A stretch of 57,333 nucleotides of DNA from Georgenia thermotolerans (GCF_009193185.1 NZ_VUKF01000029.1:1-57333), one strand, 5' to 3'. Positions 11,443 through 31,006 are shown, numbered from the stretch's first letter. The notes: generated by a model from the sequence alone, not told the origin. Program-made: numbers and translations.

Positions 11443-12092
11443 TTGGTCTCCTCCTCGGCGCCGCCGACGAAGGCGGCCAGCGCACCGGCGGTGAACACGA
11501 CGTCGTCGTTGACGAGGACGTCGTAGGTGTTCAGCTGGTCGACCCAGAGCAGGTGCACGCTGGGGACGTTCCGCAGGCTCAGCACCGTCAGCTCGTCGGT
11601 GCGCTCGACGACGACCAGCGCGCTGCGCTCGGCGACGACGTTGCGCAGCGCGGTGAGCGCGGCCTTCGTCTTGGGGGCCTCGCCCTCGACCAGGGAGCTG
11701 ACCACGTGGACGCGGCCGGCGCGGGCGCGGTCGGACAGGGCGCCGCGCAGCGCGGCGGCCTTCATCTTCTTGGGGGTCCGCTGGGAGTAGTCGCGCGGCT
11801 GCGGGCCGTGGACGGTGCCACCGCCGGCGAACTGCGGGGCGCGCACCGAGCCCTGGCGGGCGCGGCCGGTGCCCTTCTGCTTGTAGGGCTTCTTGCCGCC
11901 GCCGCGGACCTGGCCGCGGGTCTTGGTGGCGTGGGTGCCCTGACGCGCGGCGGCGAGCTGCGCGACGACGACCTGGTGGATCAGCGGAACGTTGGTCTGG
12001 ACGTCGAACACGTCGGCGGGCAGGTCGGCCGAGCCGGCCTTGGCCCCCGAGGCGTCGAGCACATCGACAGACATCGCGGTCTGGTCAGCCAT
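11439..12092 (-). CDS. rplD: 50S ribosomal protein L4
   Basis: Reaches into the exit tunnel; in E. coli it also represses the S10 operon. The 217-residue protein has the tunnel loop [19 protein letters not shown] and [19 protein letters not shown]. The frame is open far upstream through rplC, but the domain begins at [11 protein letters not shown] (ATG 12092). A GTG at 12101 overlapping the rplC stop is the alternative and would add three residues. Confidence 0.95.
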   Translation of the reverse strand: MADQTAMSVDVLDASGAKAGSADLPADVFDVQTNVPLIHQVVVAQLAAARQGTHATKTRGQVRGGGKKPYKQKGTGRARQGSVRAPQFAGGGTVHGPQPRDYSQRTPKKMKAAALRGALSDRARAGRVHVVSSLVEGEAPKTKAALTALRNVVAERSALVVVERTDELTVLSLRNVPSVHLLWVDQLNTYDVLVNDDVVFTAGALAAFVGGAEEETK

Positions 12093-12097
12093 CGGTT

Positions 12098-12766
12098 TCA
12101 CGCCCCCTTCGCGGCGGTCTGAACCACGACGATCCCGCCCTTGGGGCCGGGCACGGCGCCGGTGACGAGAAGGAGGCCCTTCTCGGCGTCGACGGCGTGG
12201 ATCGTCAGGTTCTGGGTGGTGTGGCGGGCGTTGCCCATCCGGCCGGCCATGCGCAGGCCGCGGAACACGCGCGAGGGCGTGGACGCGCCGCCGATGGAGC
12301 CCGGCTTGCGGTGGTTGCGGTGCGCACCGTGGGAGGCCGAGACGCCGGCGAAGCCGTGGCGCTTCATGACACCGGCGGTGCCCTTGCCCTTGGTGGTGCC
12401 GACGACGTCGACGGTCGTCCCCGCCTCGAACGCCTCCGCCGTGAGCTCCTGACCGAGGCTGTACTCGGCGGCGTCGGCGGTGCGGATCTCGGCCACGTGG
12501 CGGCGGGGGGTGACCCCGGCCTTGCCGAAGTGGCCCTTGAGCGGCTGGGTGACCTTGCGCGGGTCGATCTGGCCGAAGGCGAGCTGGACGGCGCTGTAGC
12601 CGTCGGTCTCCGGGGTGCGCACCTGCGTCACCACGTTCGTGCCCACCTGGACGACCGTGACGGGGACGAGGCGCCCGGCCTCGTCCCAGACCTGGGTCAT
12701 GCCGAGCTTCGTGCCGAGCAGCGCCTTGACGGCGCGGCCGGCAGCCTGCTGGGAAGTCGTAGTCAT
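12098..12766 (-). CDS. rplC: 50S ribosomal protein L3
   Basis: An early-assembly protein reaching the peptidyl transferase centre. The 222-residue product has [20 protein letters not shown], then the central loop [20 protein letters not shown] and [11 protein letters not shown]. The frame continues upstream through rpsJ, but the ATG at 12766 starts the homologous region. It follows the rpsJ stop by 11 nt. Confidence 0.96.
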   Translation of the reverse strand: MTTTSQQAAGRAVKALLGTKLGMTQVWDEAGRLVPVTVVQVGTNVVTQVRTPETDGYSAVQLAFGQIDPRKVTQPLKGHFGKAGVTPRRHVAEIRTADAAEYSLGQELTAEAFEAGTTVDVVGTTKGKGTAGVMKRHGFAGVSASHGAHRNHRKPGSIGGASTPSRVFRGLRMAGRMGNARHTTQNLTIHAVDAEKGLLLVTGAVPGPKGGIVVVQTAAKGA

Positions 12767-12777
12767 TGCAGGTGTCC

Positions 12778-13086
12778 TCAGAGCTTGATCTCGATGTTGA
12801 CGTCCGCCGGCAGGTCGAGCCGCATGAGCGAGTCGACCGCCTTCGGCGTCGGGTCGACGATGTCGATGAGCCGCTTGTGCGTGCGCATCTCGAAGTGCTC
12901 GCGGCTGTCCTTGTACTTGTGGGGCGAACGGATGACGACGAAGACGTTCTTCTCCGTCGGCAGCGGCACCGGGCCCACGACCGTCGCACCAGCGCGGGTC
13001 ACCGTGTCGACGATCTTGCGCGCCGAGCTGTCGATGACCTCGTGGTCGTAGGACTTGAGCCGGATGCGGATCTTCTGTCCCGCCAT
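12778..13086 (-). CDS. rpsJ: 30S ribosomal protein S10 / NusE
   Basis: A ribosomal protein that also joins NusB, NusG and RNA polymerase in antitermination. The 102 residues are the normal length: [38 protein letters not shown] and [16 protein letters not shown]. The ATG at 13086 was chosen by family alignment. It heads the S10 operon, with about 750 nt of non-coding DNA upstream. Confidence 0.98.
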   Translation of the reverse strand: MAGQKIRIRLKSYDHEVIDSSARKIVDTVTRAGATVVGPVPLPTEKNVFVVIRSPHKYKDSREHFEMRTHKRLIDIVDPTPKAVDSLMRLDLPADVNIEIKL

Positions 13087-13377
13087 GGCGTCGTCTAACC
13101 TCTCTCGTACCGCTACCTGTACCGACCCCCGCACTCGGGCGTGTCGCGAATCGCGGCGCGCTCCGACCGGGCACCCCGGCACGGGGCAGGTCGTTGTGAT
13201 GCTTGTGGGGGCGGGTGGTGGCACCCGCTCCGGGCAGTCATTCCGCCTGGGACGCAGCCCCAGGCAACCGGTCTAGTCTGCCAGACGGATCAGCGGCTTG
13301 GCCAATCCGACCGGCTCCTACGCGGTGAGGAACCGGTCACGCCCGGCAGGCGCGCGCTCGCGCGCACCGGCTCCGCA

Positions 13378-13386
13378 ACATTACCA
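13378..13386 (-). promoter_or_regulatory. Candidate extended -10 promoter for the S10 operon
   Basis: TGGTAATGT on the minus strand fits TGnTAnnnT, an extended -10 that needs little -35. If used, the rpsJ leader would be about 285 nt. A second candidate, TTGGCC-N19-CAGACT, lies about 80 nt closer to rpsJ. Confidence 0.45.
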
Positions 13387-13474
13387 GGGTCGGCCGCCCG
13401 CCCGCGAGCCTCCTTGACGAAGCGCTCCTGTGAGGCTGCGCACGCGGCGCCGCTCCCCCGCCGGCTCGAGCTCC

Positions 13475-13531
13475 GCCGGGTGCACGCGGCTCCCCGGCCG
13501 GCCGGGCTCCCCCGGGTGCACGCAACTCCCC
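13475..13531. repeat. Imperfect direct repeat in the tuf-rpsJ gap
   Basis: ccgggtgcacgc occurs twice (13477-13488 and 13512-13523), with partly similar flanks (ctcccc). No function is apparent. Confidence 0.4.
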
Positions 13532-13728
13532 CGCCGGCCGCTCCACCGGTGGCCGCGCACCGAGCGGCCTCCCGCCGCGGGCGCCTCGTCGCACCCCGGG
13601 CGGGTGATCTGCCACCCGCTCGGGGCGCAAGCACCCGCGCGCTGACGTGCGCCCGGCCCTCGCCCCCTGGCCGCAGCGCCCGGGCCGGCCGACTGCCGTC
13701 GACTCGCGCAGCGGTGGGCGGACGCGCC

Positions 13729-13763
13729 GAGGGCCCGGCAGCTGGAGCAGCTGCCGGGCCCTC
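13729..13763 (-). terminator. tuf terminator hairpin
   Basis: A perfect 16-bp stem with a GAG loop lies about 70 nt downstream of the tuf stop. It is the strongest inverted repeat in the gap and marks the end of rpsL-rpsG-fusA-tuf. Confidence 0.75.
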
Positions 13764-13833
13764 TGGGTCCTGCGTGCCGGCCTGGGCCGGCGGCCGGCGG
13801 GTGCCGGCGGTGCCGGGTCGCCCCGGCGTCAGA

Positions 13834-15027
<1,194 letters not shown>

Positions 15028-15149
15028 TGGGGTCCTCCTGGGACTTGGGTAGTTGTCTCACAGCTCTGGCAGGTGCGGGGCGCTCCCGCCGGGGCAGATG
15101 GGGTCCTACGGGTCGGTTATGGATTACTTGCAGGGTCGACCTGTGGGAC

Positions 15150-17252
<2,103 letters not shown>

Positions 17253-17331
17253 GTGAGGCTCTCTTCGGTCGTGTCGGTGGGTGTGAGGACTGAGCGCGGC
17301 CGCCGCGGGTGGGGCGGCCGCGCGACCGGCA

Positions 17332-17802
17332 CTACCAGCGGTAGTGCGCGAAGGCCTTGTTGGACTCGGCCATCTTGTGCGTGTCCTCGCGGCGCTTCAC
17401 CGCGGCGCCGAGGCCGTTGGAGGCGTCGAGGATCTCGTTCATGAGGCGCTCGGTCATGGTCTTCTCGCGGCGCGACCGGGAGTAGCTGACCAGCCAGCGC
17501 AGCGCCAGCTGGGTCTGCCGAGAGGTGCGGACCTCGATCGGGACCTGGTAGGTGGCGCCACCGACGCGGCGGGAGCGCACCTCCAGCGACGGCTTGACGT
17601 TGTCCAGCGCGCGCTTGAGCACGACGGCCGGGTCGCTCTGCGTCTTCTCACGCACGCCCTCGAGGGCGCCGTAGACGATGCGCTCGGCGGTGGACTTCTT
17701 GCCGTCCATGAGCACGCGGTTGACGAGCTGCGTGACGACCTGCGAGCCGTAGACCGGGTCGACGACGAGCGGGCGAGCGGGTGCGGGGCCCTTACGAGGC
17801 AT
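17332..17802 (-). CDS. rpsG: 30S ribosomal protein S7
   Basis: Nucleates 30S head assembly; in E. coli it represses the str operon. The 156-residue protein has [40 protein letters not shown] and [10 protein letters not shown]-like [10 protein letters not shown] at the end. The frame is open upstream over rpsL, but the family start is the ATG that shares a base with the rpsL stop (TAATG). Confidence 0.98.
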   Translation of the reverse strand: MPRKGPAPARPLVVDPVYGSQVVTQLVNRVLMDGKKSTAERIVYGALEGVREKTQSDPAVVLKRALDNVKPSLEVRSRRVGGATYQVPIEVRTSRQTQLALRWLVSYSRSRREKTMTERLMNEILDASNGLGAAVKRREDTHKMAESNKAFAHYRW

Positions 17803-18176
17803 TACTTCTTCTCCTTCTTCGCGCCGTAGCGGCTGCGAGCCTGCTGGCGCCCACGCACACCCTGCGTGTCGAGCGCGCCGCGGACGATCTTGTAACGCAC
17901 ACCAGGCAGGTCCTTCACACGGCCGCCGCGCACGAGCACGATCGAGTGCTCCTGCAGGTTGTGGCCGACACCCGGGATGTACGCGGTGACCTCGATGCCG
18001 CTGGACAGGCGCACGCGGGCGACCTTGCGAAGCGCCGAGTTCGGCTTCTTCGGGGTGGTCGTGTACACGCGGGTGCACACACCGCGCCGCTGCGGGCTGC
18101 CCTTGAGGGCCGGCGTCTTGGAGGTCCCGACCTTGCGGCTGCGGCCCTTGCGGACCAGCTGCTGAATCGTAGGCAC
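17802..18176 (-). CDS. rpsL: 30S ribosomal protein S12, GTG start
   Basis: Controls decoding accuracy. The 124 residues are the standard length. GGAG lies 5 nt before the GTG. K43 (in [13 protein letters not shown]) and K88 ([11 protein letters not shown]), the classic streptomycin-resistance positions, are both wild-type lysine. It heads rpsL-rpsG-fusA-tuf behind a clear promoter and a leader of roughly 285 nt. Confidence 0.98.
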   Translation of the reverse strand: MPTIQQLVRKGRSRKVGTSKTPALKGSPQRRGVCTRVYTTTPKKPNSALRKVARVRLSSGIEVTAYIPGVGHNLQEHSIVLVRGGRVKDLPGVRYKIVRGALDTQGVRGRQQARSRYGAKKEKK

Positions 18177-18468
18177 TACGTCTCCGTCTCGAAGTTCTTG
18201 CTGTGTCGATGTTTCTGCTCGCCCGACCATGGGGTCGACCGGCTCGGGCGCTGGGACTTTCCGCCCGTCCTGGCTCGCTCCCCTGCCCCCGTTGTCGGGC
18301 GTGTCGACCAGCAACGGGCGCTCCAGGTCTGCCACCCTGAGGGGGACGGACGCTGGCTACCCAGCTGGCGAGGACGCCTGCGGACCCCGCTCCAGCCACG
18401 GCCGCCGGTACTTCCGGCCGCGTGAGAGGCGCACGCACGAGAGCCCGATGTCGCGGGCACCGCCGACC

Positions 18469-18498
18469 AGAGTACTCTGCGGCGGATTACGGCGTCAA
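18469..18498 (-). promoter_or_regulatory. Promoter of the rpsL-rpsG-fusA-tuf operon
   Basis: TTGACG (-35, 18493-18498), an 18-nt spacer and TACTCT (-10, 18469-18474) read on the minus strand and match the actinobacterial housekeeping consensus (TTGACn / TAnnnT). Predicted transcription start is near 18460. Confidence 0.75.
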
Positions 18499-18634
18499 AG
18501 TGTAGGAAGGGCCGTCCGGCGTGGCGTCCACCACCCGGGCGGGGACCCGGGTGGCCGGCGTAGCGGCCGCGGTGGGCGGTTGGCGGGCGGGTTGGTGGCC
18601 GGCCGGGTCAGCCGGTCACGGTGCTTCACGCACG

Positions 18635-18669
18635 CGTGCGGTGGGGCGGGATGCCCGCCCCACCGCACG
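18635..18669 (-). terminator. rpoC terminator hairpin
   Basis: A perfect 16-bp stem (cgtgcggtggggcggg and its complement) with loop ATG begins 8 nt past the rpoC stop. No U-tract. Confidence 0.8.
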
Positions 18670-18677
18670 TCAGTGTG

Positions 18678-22565
<3,888 letters not shown>

Positions 22566-22696
22566 GGGTTCCTACTTCCTCCGGTAGAACACCGTGTACA
22601 GCATTAGTTGAACGAGGCGGGCCGTCGGGGCCGGCGGGGCGCCGGGGCAGCGTGTTCCGAACGCTCCCCCGGCGCACCGCGGCCGGGCCGCCTGGC

Positions 22697-26206
<3,510 letters not shown>

Positions 26207-26266
26207 AGGGGGTCCTTCCCTGCGAATGGGTTGCAACCAGCGCCGACCACCTGGGGCGGGTGGGGT

Positions 26267-26281
26267 GCCTGGCGTCCAGGC
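26267..26281 (-). other. Small hairpin in the rpoB leader
   Basis: A perfect 6-bp stem (gcctgg / ccaggc) with a 3-nt loop sits about 60 nt before the rpoB start, just after the predicted transcription start. Its role is unknown. Confidence 0.4.
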
Positions 26282-26301
26282 ATGAGTCAGCGCAAAGCGA
26301 C

Positions 26302-26330
26302 AGCATAGCCGCTGTGGTAGTGCGTGTCCA
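26302..26330 (-). promoter_or_regulatory. rpoBC promoter
   Basis: TGGACA (-35, 26325-26330), a 17-nt spacer and TATGCT (-10, 26302-26307): the best promoter match I found in the window. Predicted start near 26295 gives a leader of about 90 nt. It shows that rpoBC can be transcribed apart from rplJL. Confidence 0.8.
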
Positions 26331-26396
26331 GAGTCGTCGACGCGACGACCCGTGGTAGATGAGGCGGGTGGCCCCCGGGCCGGTGCCCATGCGAGA

Positions 26397-26430
26397 ACGA
26401 GGCCCGCACCGTGTCTGGTGCGGGCCTCGT
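26397..26430 (-). terminator. rplL terminator hairpin
   Basis: A perfect 14-bp stem with a 6-nt loop lies about 60 nt after rplL and is followed by TTCTC on the transcript side. It separates rplJL from rpoBC. Confidence 0.7.
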
Positions 26431-26488
26431 CCTTGAGCCGGCGTCCCTCAGGCGGCGCGGCGCGCGTCGCCGTGGGGGCCGGGCTGGG

Positions 26489-26881
26489 TCACTTGAGGGT
26501 GACGGTGGCGCCGGCGCCCTCGAGCTGCTCCTTGGCCTTGTCCGCGGCGTCCTTGGCAACGCCCTCGAGGACGGGCTTCGGGGCGCCGTCGACGAGGTCC
26601 TTGGCCTCCTTCAGGCCGAGGGAGGTCAGGGCGCGCACCTCCTTGATGACCTGGATCTTCTTGTCGCCGACCGACTCGAGGATGACGTCGAACTCGGACT
26701 TCTCCTCGGCGGCCTCCTCGCCACCAGCGGCACCACCGGCGGCCGGCGCGGCGGCGACGGCGACGGGGGCGGCGGCGGTGACCTCGAAGGTCTCCTCGAA
26801 CTGCTTCACGAACTCGGAGAGCTCGATGAGGGTGAGCTCCTTGAAAGCCTCGATGAGCTCTTCGGTGCTGAGCTTCGCCAT
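26489..26881 (-). CDS. rplL: 50S ribosomal protein L7/L12
   Basis: Stalk protein, present in several copies, that recruits GTPase factors. The 130 residues show the dimerising N-terminal helices ([20 protein letters not shown]), an Ala/Gly/Glu hinge (about 38-60) and the globular C-terminal domain with [20 protein letters not shown]. It follows rplJ by 72 nt and is closed by a strong hairpin. Confidence 0.98.
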   Translation of the reverse strand: MAKLSTEELIEAFKELTLIELSEFVKQFEETFEVTAAAPVAVAAAPAAGGAAGGEEAAEEKSEFDVILESVGDKKIQVIKEVRALTSLGLKEAKDLVDGAPKPVLEGVAKDAADKAKEQLEGAGATVTLK

Positions 26882-26953
26882 GGTTGGCGTTCCTTCCTGG
26901 TTGTCCTGCTACGCGAGCAGAGGTGGGGGTGGTGCGTGCCGGTGCCTGAAGGC

Positions 26954-27475
26954 TCAGGCCTCGGCGGCCTGCTTCTCGCGCAGGGCCTCGATGGTGCGGG
27001 CGGCCTTGGTGGCCGGCGCGGTGAAGAGGTAGGCGGCCTGGAACAGGGCCGCCTTGAACGCGCCGGCTGCCTTGCCCAGCAGCACGTCGCGGGACTCGAG
27101 CTCGGCGAGCTTGGTGACGTCCTCGGCGGAGAGTTTGCGACCCTCCAGGACCCCACCCTTGATCACGAGCTGAGGGTTCGCCTTGGCGAAGTCACGCAGC
27201 GACTTGGCCGCCTCGACCGGCTCACCGGTCACGAAGGCGATCGCCGTCGGGCCCGTGAGGTCGCCGTCGAGCACGTCGACGCCGGCCTCCTTCGCCGCGA
27301 TGGCCGTCAGCGTGTTCTTCACCACGGCGTAGCTTGCGTTACCGGCGAGCGAGCGGCGCAGCTGCTTGAGCTGGGCGACGCTGAGCCCGCGGTACTCGGT
27401 CAGCAGGACGGCGCTCGACCCACGGAACTGCTCCGCGAGCTCGGCAACCGCTGCCGCCTTGTCAGGCCTCGCCAT
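26954..27475 (-). CDS. rplJ: 50S ribosomal protein L10
   Basis: Stalk base that anchors the L7/L12 dimers; in studied bacteria it represses its own mRNA by binding the leader. The 173-residue protein has [37 protein letters not shown] and an L12-binding C-terminal helix ending in [11 protein letters not shown]. Its 5' region carries an L10-type leader and a terminator-like hairpin, so autogenous control is likely. The ribosome-binding site GGAGG is a few nt before the ATG. Confidence 0.97.
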   Translation of the reverse strand: MARPDKAAAVAELAEQFRGSSAVLLTEYRGLSVAQLKQLRRSLAGNASYAVVKNTLTAIAAKEAGVDVLDGDLTGPTAIAFVTGEPVEAAKSLRDFAKANPQLVIKGGVLEGRKLSAEDVTKLAELESRDVLLGKAAGAFKAALFQAAYLFTAPATKAARTIEALREKQAAEA

Positions 27476-27524
27476 GGCCCTCCTTCCGATAGTGCCGCGC
27501 GGCCGGAGGTCCGGACATCAGAAA

Positions 27525-27552
27525 AGCCCCGTGCGCAGGACGGCACGGGGCT
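27525..27552 (-). terminator. Terminator-like attenuator hairpin before rplJ
   Basis: A 10-bp GC stem (AGCCCCGTGC / GCACGGGGCT) with an 8-nt loop runs directly into TTTTC on the minus strand, 49 nt upstream of the rplJ ATG. No gene needs terminating here because rplA has its own hairpin, so it probably acts within the rplJL leader. It is the only hairpin in the window with a true U-run. Confidence 0.65.
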
Positions 27553-27586
27553 CGGCCCACCTCGGGGGCGGGAAAAGCTGTACACA

Positions 27587-27653
27587 CCTGCGCTGGCTCC
27601 GCTGCTGCGGACTTGGCCCCGTTGTCACGGGTGACCGGCGGTCTTTGGCAGGG
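27587..27653 (-). promoter_or_regulatory. L10-type ribosomal protein leader (three-helix junction)
   Basis: On the minus strand an outer stem CCTGC/GCAGG (27648-27652 with 27587-27591) encloses two hairpins: GGTC-A-CCCGT-GACA-ACGGG-GCC and TCCGC-AGCA-GCGGA (598-611 of this kb), with AAAGACCGC in the junction. This is the layout of the known L10 leader, the binding site for L10(L12)4. It lies just after the predicted transcription start. Confidence 0.65.
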
Positions 27654-27656
27654 AAC

Positions 27657-27686
27657 ACGGTACCGGGCGCGGGTGGGTCGGGGCAA
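27657..27686 (-). promoter_or_regulatory. rplJL promoter
   Basis: TTGCCC (-35, 27681-27686), 18-nt spacer and TACCGT (-10, 27657-27662) on the minus strand. The predicted transcript begins right at the structured leader, which supports the call. Confidence 0.65.
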
Positions 27687-27797
27687 ACCCGTCGCGGTGT
27701 GGTCTGGCGCACGCGGACGGTGGGGCCGTCGTCGGCCGGGCCTCTCCGACGGGGCCGCGGCCCCCGCCGCACCGCTGCGCTCCATCGGCGGGGGCCG

Positions 27798-27949
27798 CGA
27801 GTCAGCAGGAAACCGGCGAACCAGCAGCAGACCGGTGAACCAGCACCCGAATCTCCGCGACCTCATCGAAACGGTTCGACCTCGCCGCAGAATCTCGACC
27901 TCACCTGCGCCGGCGGCCGTGCGACCACCGCCGAGTCAGCAGGAAACCG
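27798..27949. repeat. Short direct repeats in the rplA-rplJ gap
   Basis: An 18-bp sequence (cgagtcagcaggaaaccg) occurs exactly at 27798-27815 and 27932-27949. Within the span, accggYgaaccagca occurs twice 19 bp apart (27812 and 27831). No terminal inverted repeats or gene accompany them. Confidence 0.7.
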
Positions 27950-28178
27950 CAGGAGGCGTGGGGCGTCCTCGGCGCGGGGATGGCGTCTCCCATGGGGTCA
28001 CCCTGACCGGTGGGCGCGGACGGGTGACGACGGTGGCGGTGCTTCTGTGGACGGGAAGCACCCTGAGTGGATCAGCCCCGCGCCCCGCCCTCGACCGTCC
28101 CCGCCGCGCACGCCGTGCGTGTGAGAGAGCCCCTGGCCCCCAAGACCTCCCCGCACGCTCTCCCACCGAGAACGCCGA

Positions 28179-28210
28179 ACGGCCCGGCACCCTCGCGGGT
28201 GCCGGGCCGT
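28179..28210 (-). terminator. rplA terminator hairpin
   Basis: A perfect 14-bp stem with loop TCGC (plus-strand reading) begins about 22 nt past the rplA stop. Confidence 0.75.
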
Positions 28211-28232
28211 CGTGCGTTCGTGCGGGCCTGCG

Positions 28233-28949
28233 TCAGGCGGCGTCCTCGGTCTTGAGGTTGCGCGTCTTCGTGGCGTCCAGCGGAATGCCGGGGCCCATCG
28301 TGGTGCTGATGGTCGCCTTCGTGATGTAGCGGCCCTTCGAGCTGGCCGGCTTCAGCCGCAGGATCTCCTCCTGCGCCGCGGCGTAGTTGTCCACCAGCTG
28401 CTCGTCCGTGAAGGACGCCTTGCCGATGATGAAGTGCAGGTTCGAGTGCTTGTCGACGCGGAACTCGATCCGGCCGCCCTTGATGTCGGACACGGCCTTG
28501 GCCACGTCCATCGTCACGGTGCCGGTCTTCGGGTTCGGCATGAGACCACGCGGACCGAGCACGCGGCCCAGGCGGCCGACCTTGCCCATGAGGTCCGGGG
28601 TCGCCACGGCGGCGTCGAAGTCGGTGTACCCGGCCGCGACCTTCTCGATCAGCTCGTCGCCGCCGACCTCGTCCGCCCCGGCCTCGATGGCCTGGTTGGC
28701 CCGCTCACCGACGGCGAAGACCAGGACCCGAGCGGTCTTGCCGGTGCCGTGCGGCAGGTTGACGGTGCCACGCACCATCTGGTCTGCCTTGCGGGGGTCG
28801 ACGCCGAGGCGGAAGACGACCTCGACGGTGGCGTCGAACTTCGTGGTGGACGTCTCCTTCGCCAGCCGGACGGCCTGGAGGGGGGCGTACACCTCGCCGT
28901 CGTGGATCTTCTCCACGGCCTGGCGGTACTTCTTGCTGCGCGTTGCCAT
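28233..28949 (-). CDS. rplA: 50S ribosomal protein L1
   Basis: Forms the L1 stalk that moves E-site tRNA out. The 238-residue protein has [37 protein letters not shown] and the second-domain signature [16 protein letters not shown]. It follows rplK by 83 nt and precedes its own terminator, so secE-nusG-rplK-rplA may form one unit. Confidence 0.98.
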   Translation of the reverse strand: MATRSKKYRQAVEKIHDGEVYAPLQAVRLAKETSTTKFDATVEVVFRLGVDPRKADQMVRGTVNLPHGTGKTARVLVFAVGERANQAIEAGADEVGGDELIEKVAAGYTDFDAAVATPDLMGKVGRLGRVLGPRGLMPNPKTGTVTMDVAKAVSDIKGGRIEFRVDKHSNLHFIIGKASFTDEQLVDNYAAAQEEILRLKPASSKGRYITKATISTTMGPGIPLDATKTRNLKTEDAA

Positions 28950-29032
28950 CTGCTTCTCCTGAATGCAGTCGTGGTACGGGTCCGCGCGGACCCTGCCACT
29001 ACGCGCCCGGGGGCGCGGATACGGGTGTTCGG

Positions 29033-29464
29033 TCAGCCCTCGACGGTGATGCCCATGGAGCGGGCGGTGCCGGCGATGATCTTCTCGGCGGCCTCGAGGT
29101 CGTTGGCGTTGAGATCCTCCTGCTTGGTGCGGGCGATCTCCTGCACCTGCTCACGGGTGATCTTCGCGACCTTCACCGTGTGCGGGGTGGCAGAGCCCTT
29201 CGCCACACCGGCGGCCTTCTTGATCATCTCGGCGGCCGGCGGGGTCTTGGTGATGAAGGTGAAGGAGCGGTCCTCGTAGACCGTGATCTCCACCGGGATC
29301 ACGTTGCCACGCTGCGACTCGGTGGCCGCGTTGTAGGCCTTGCAGAACTCCATGATGTTCACGCCGTGCTGACCCAGCGCGGGGCCGATCGGCGGCGCGG
29401 GGGTCGCGGCGCCGGCCTGGATCTGGAGCTTGATCAGGCCTGCAACCTTCTTCTTGGGGGGCAT
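29033..29464 (-). CDS. rplK: 50S ribosomal protein L11
   Basis: Binds 23S rRNA at the GTPase centre; thiopeptide antibiotics wedge against its proline-rich helix. The 143-residue protein has [37 protein letters not shown] and the C-terminal RNA-binding domain [14 protein letters not shown]. The frame is open into nusG, but [10 protein letters not shown] is the family start. Confidence 0.98.
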
Positions 29465-29531
29465 GTTGGGGTCCTTACGGTTCTTCCTCGGGTGTGGCCG
29501 GACCGGACGTCCGGCACGGTGCTGCCGCGCG

Positions 29532-30359
29532 TCAGATCTTGGCGACCTGCGAGAACGACAGCTCGACCGGCGTCTCCCGGCCGAAGATCGTGACGAGCAC
29601 CTTGAGCTTCTGGCTCTCGGGGCTGATCTCGGAGATGGTGGCGGGCAGCGTCTCGAACGGCCCGTCGGTGACGGTGACGGACTCGCCGACCTCGAAGTCC
29701 ACCTGGATCGGCGTGGCGGCCTGGCCACCGGCCGCGGCCTTGGCGGGCGTCGCGGCGGCCTTCGTCTGGATGTTGGCGGCCAGCATCGAGAAGACCTCGT
29801 CCTCCGTCAGCGGCACCGGCTGGTGGGTGTTGCCCACGAAGCCCGTGACGCCGGGCGTGTGGCGGACGGCGCCCCAGGACTCGTCGGTCATGTCCATGCG
29901 CACGAGGGTGTAGCCCGGCACGCGCACGCGGTTGACGAGCTTGCGCTGGGAGTTCTTGATCTCCACGACCTCTTCCATGGGGACCTCCACCTGGTAGATG
30001 TAGTCCTCCATGTTCAGGCTCTGGATGCGGTTCTCCAGGTTGGCCTTCACGCGCTTCTCGTACCCGGCGTAGGTGTGGACGACGTACCAGTCGCCGGGCA
30101 GCGTGCGCAGCTCGCGGCGGAACGCCTCGGCGGGGTCGACCTCCTCCTCGGCCTCGGCGGTCTCGTCGGCGGCGGGAGCCTCGGCGGCCTCCTCCGCGGT
30201 CTCGTCGGCGGCCGGCTCGACGTCGTCGTCGGCCACGGTGTCCAGCTCGTCCTCGGCGGCAGCGGGCGCGTCGACGTCGGCGCCCAGGGCGTCGACCTCC
30301 GGCTGTGCGGACTCGGCCGACGCCTCGTCGAGGTTCGTAGGCTCGAGGTTCTCAGACAC
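29532..30359 (-). CDS. nusG: Transcription elongation/termination factor NusG, GTG start
   Basis: Binds RNA polymerase and couples it to Rho or S10. The 275-residue protein has an acidic Ala/Glu/Asp-rich N-terminal extension (about 1-80) absent from E. coli NusG but common in actinobacteria. The NGN domain starts at [19 protein letters not shown]; a low-complexity [16 protein letters not shown] linker precedes the KOW domain ([19 protein letters not shown]). A CAGG lies about 8 nt before the GTG. Confidence 0.97.
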   Translation of the reverse strand: MSENLEPTNLDEASAESAQPEVDALGADVDAPAAAEDELDTVADDDVEPAADETAEEAAEAPAADETAEAEEEVDPAEAFRRELRTLPGDWYVVHTYAGYEKRVKANLENRIQSLNMEDYIYQVEVPMEEVVEIKNSQRKLVNRVRVPGYTLVRMDMTDESWGAVRHTPGVTGFVGNTHQPVPLTEDEVFSMLAANIQTKAAATPAKAAAGGQAATPIQVDFEVGESVTVTDGPFETLPATISEISPESQKLKVLVTIFGRETPVELSFSQVAKI

Positions 30360-30437
30360 AGGCGACCTGCTTTCTGCTCAGTTGGGACTTCGCTGGCGGG
30401 TCAGCCAGCTGGGGGCGGGCGGACGACGTCATGTGGC

Positions 30438-30704
30438 TCAGCCGAAGACCCACAGCACGAGCTGGCCGAAGCCCAGGTCGAGCAGGCCCACGTAGACGCC
30501 GATCGCCGCCACGAAGACGAGCACGACGACGAAGTAGGTCATCAGCTCGCTGCGCGTGGGGCGCACGACCTTCTTGAGCTCGGCGATGACCTGACGGAAG
30601 AACAGGACGATCCGACCGAAGAACCCGCGCTTCTTGACGTCTCGCTCGGACGTGCTGCGGGCGCGCTCGGGACGACCCGAGGTCGCGCTTGCAGACTCGC
30701 TCAC
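30438..30704 (-). CDS. secE: Preprotein translocase subunit SecE, GTG start
   Basis: Clamps the SecY channel. The 88-residue form has a hydrophilic N-terminus, an amphipathic segment (RIVLFFRQVIAELKKVVRPT) with the conserved RPT, and a single membrane helix (TYFVVVLVFVAAIGVYVGLL). A GTG at 30719 is also in frame; 30704 has GGA/GAGG spacing that fits better. It follows tRNA-Trp, as in many actinobacteria. Confidence 0.94.
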   Translation of the reverse strand: MSESASATSGRPERARSTSERDVKKRGFFGRIVLFFRQVIAELKKVVRPTRSELMTYFVVVLVFVAAIGVYVGLLDLGFGQLVLWVFG

Positions 30705-30824
30705 AGGTCCATCCCTCACGGTTTCCGGCCAGGTCCTCTCGCCGCCCCGTGGGGCGGGTCAGGCTCGCCGGGTGGCAGAGCCTTCAGGACGCCTCGGCCC
30801 CTGCTGATCAGGAGCCAGTCCTGG

Positions 30825-30897
30825 CAGGGCAGGAGGGACTCGAACCCACAACCGCCGGTTTTGGAGACCGGTGCGCTACCAATTGCGCCACTGCCCT
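30825..30897 (-). tRNA. tRNA-Trp (anticodon CCA)
   Basis: A 73-nt cloverleaf on the minus strand: acceptor AGGGCAG/CTGCCCT, D-arm, anticodon stem ACCGG/CCGG(T) around CTCCAAA, T-arm GGGTTCGAGTCCC and discriminator G. The CCA tail is encoded (30822-30824). It lies immediately upstream of secE and probably shares its transcript. Confidence 0.96.
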
Positions 30898-30976
30898 ATC
30901 AGCGATCGGCGTCCGGAGGGCCGGAGAGCACCTGATGGGCGTGCTCCAGCCTGGTGGACGTCAACCACCGCCGTCG

Positions 30977-31006
30977 AGTGTACGGCCTCATCGGCACTTT
31001 GGTCGA
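30977..31006 (-). promoter_or_regulatory. Candidate promoter for tRNA-Trp-secE-nusG
   Basis: TCGACC (31001-31006), an 18-nt spacer and TACACT (30977-30982) on the minus strand, about 80 nt before the tRNA. A TTGACG at about 30958-30963 has no matching -10. Confidence 0.5.

Larger units (their letters stand above)
13087..13833. other. Non-coding region between tuf and rpsJ
   Basis: About 750 nt without a supportable gene. From the tuf side it holds the tuf terminator (13729-13763), an imperfect direct repeat (13475-13531), an extended -10 candidate (13378-13386) and a second possible promoter, TTGGCC-N19-CAGACT, around 13272-13303 (minus). The remaining leader to rpsJ could reach about 290 nt; I see only a weak hairpin in it. 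Confidence 0.6.
18177..18677. other. Leader and intergenic region between rpsL and rpoC
   Basis: Contains the rpsL promoter (18469-18498), a leader of about 285 nt with only a modest inverted repeat (cccgttg 18288-18294 / caacggg 18312-18318), and the rpoC terminator (18635-18669). No coding region is supportable in it. Confidence 0.6.
27476..28232. other. Long non-coding region between rplJ and rplA
   Basis: From right to left: the rplA terminator (28179-28210), about 450 nt with no recognisable gene but two sets of short direct repeats (27798-27949), then the rplJ promoter, L10 leader and attenuator-like hairpin. Open frames in it have no coding character. Confidence 0.65.

Noticed and set aside
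15028-15149. A separate tuf promoter between fusA and tuf
   Set aside because: No -10/-35 pair with acceptable spacing; only partial matches such as ATAACC and TAGGAC.
27613-28329. A 238-codon plus-strand frame across the rplA-rplJ gap
   Set aside because: It overlaps the end of rplA in antisense, crosses the rplA terminator and has no coding signature.
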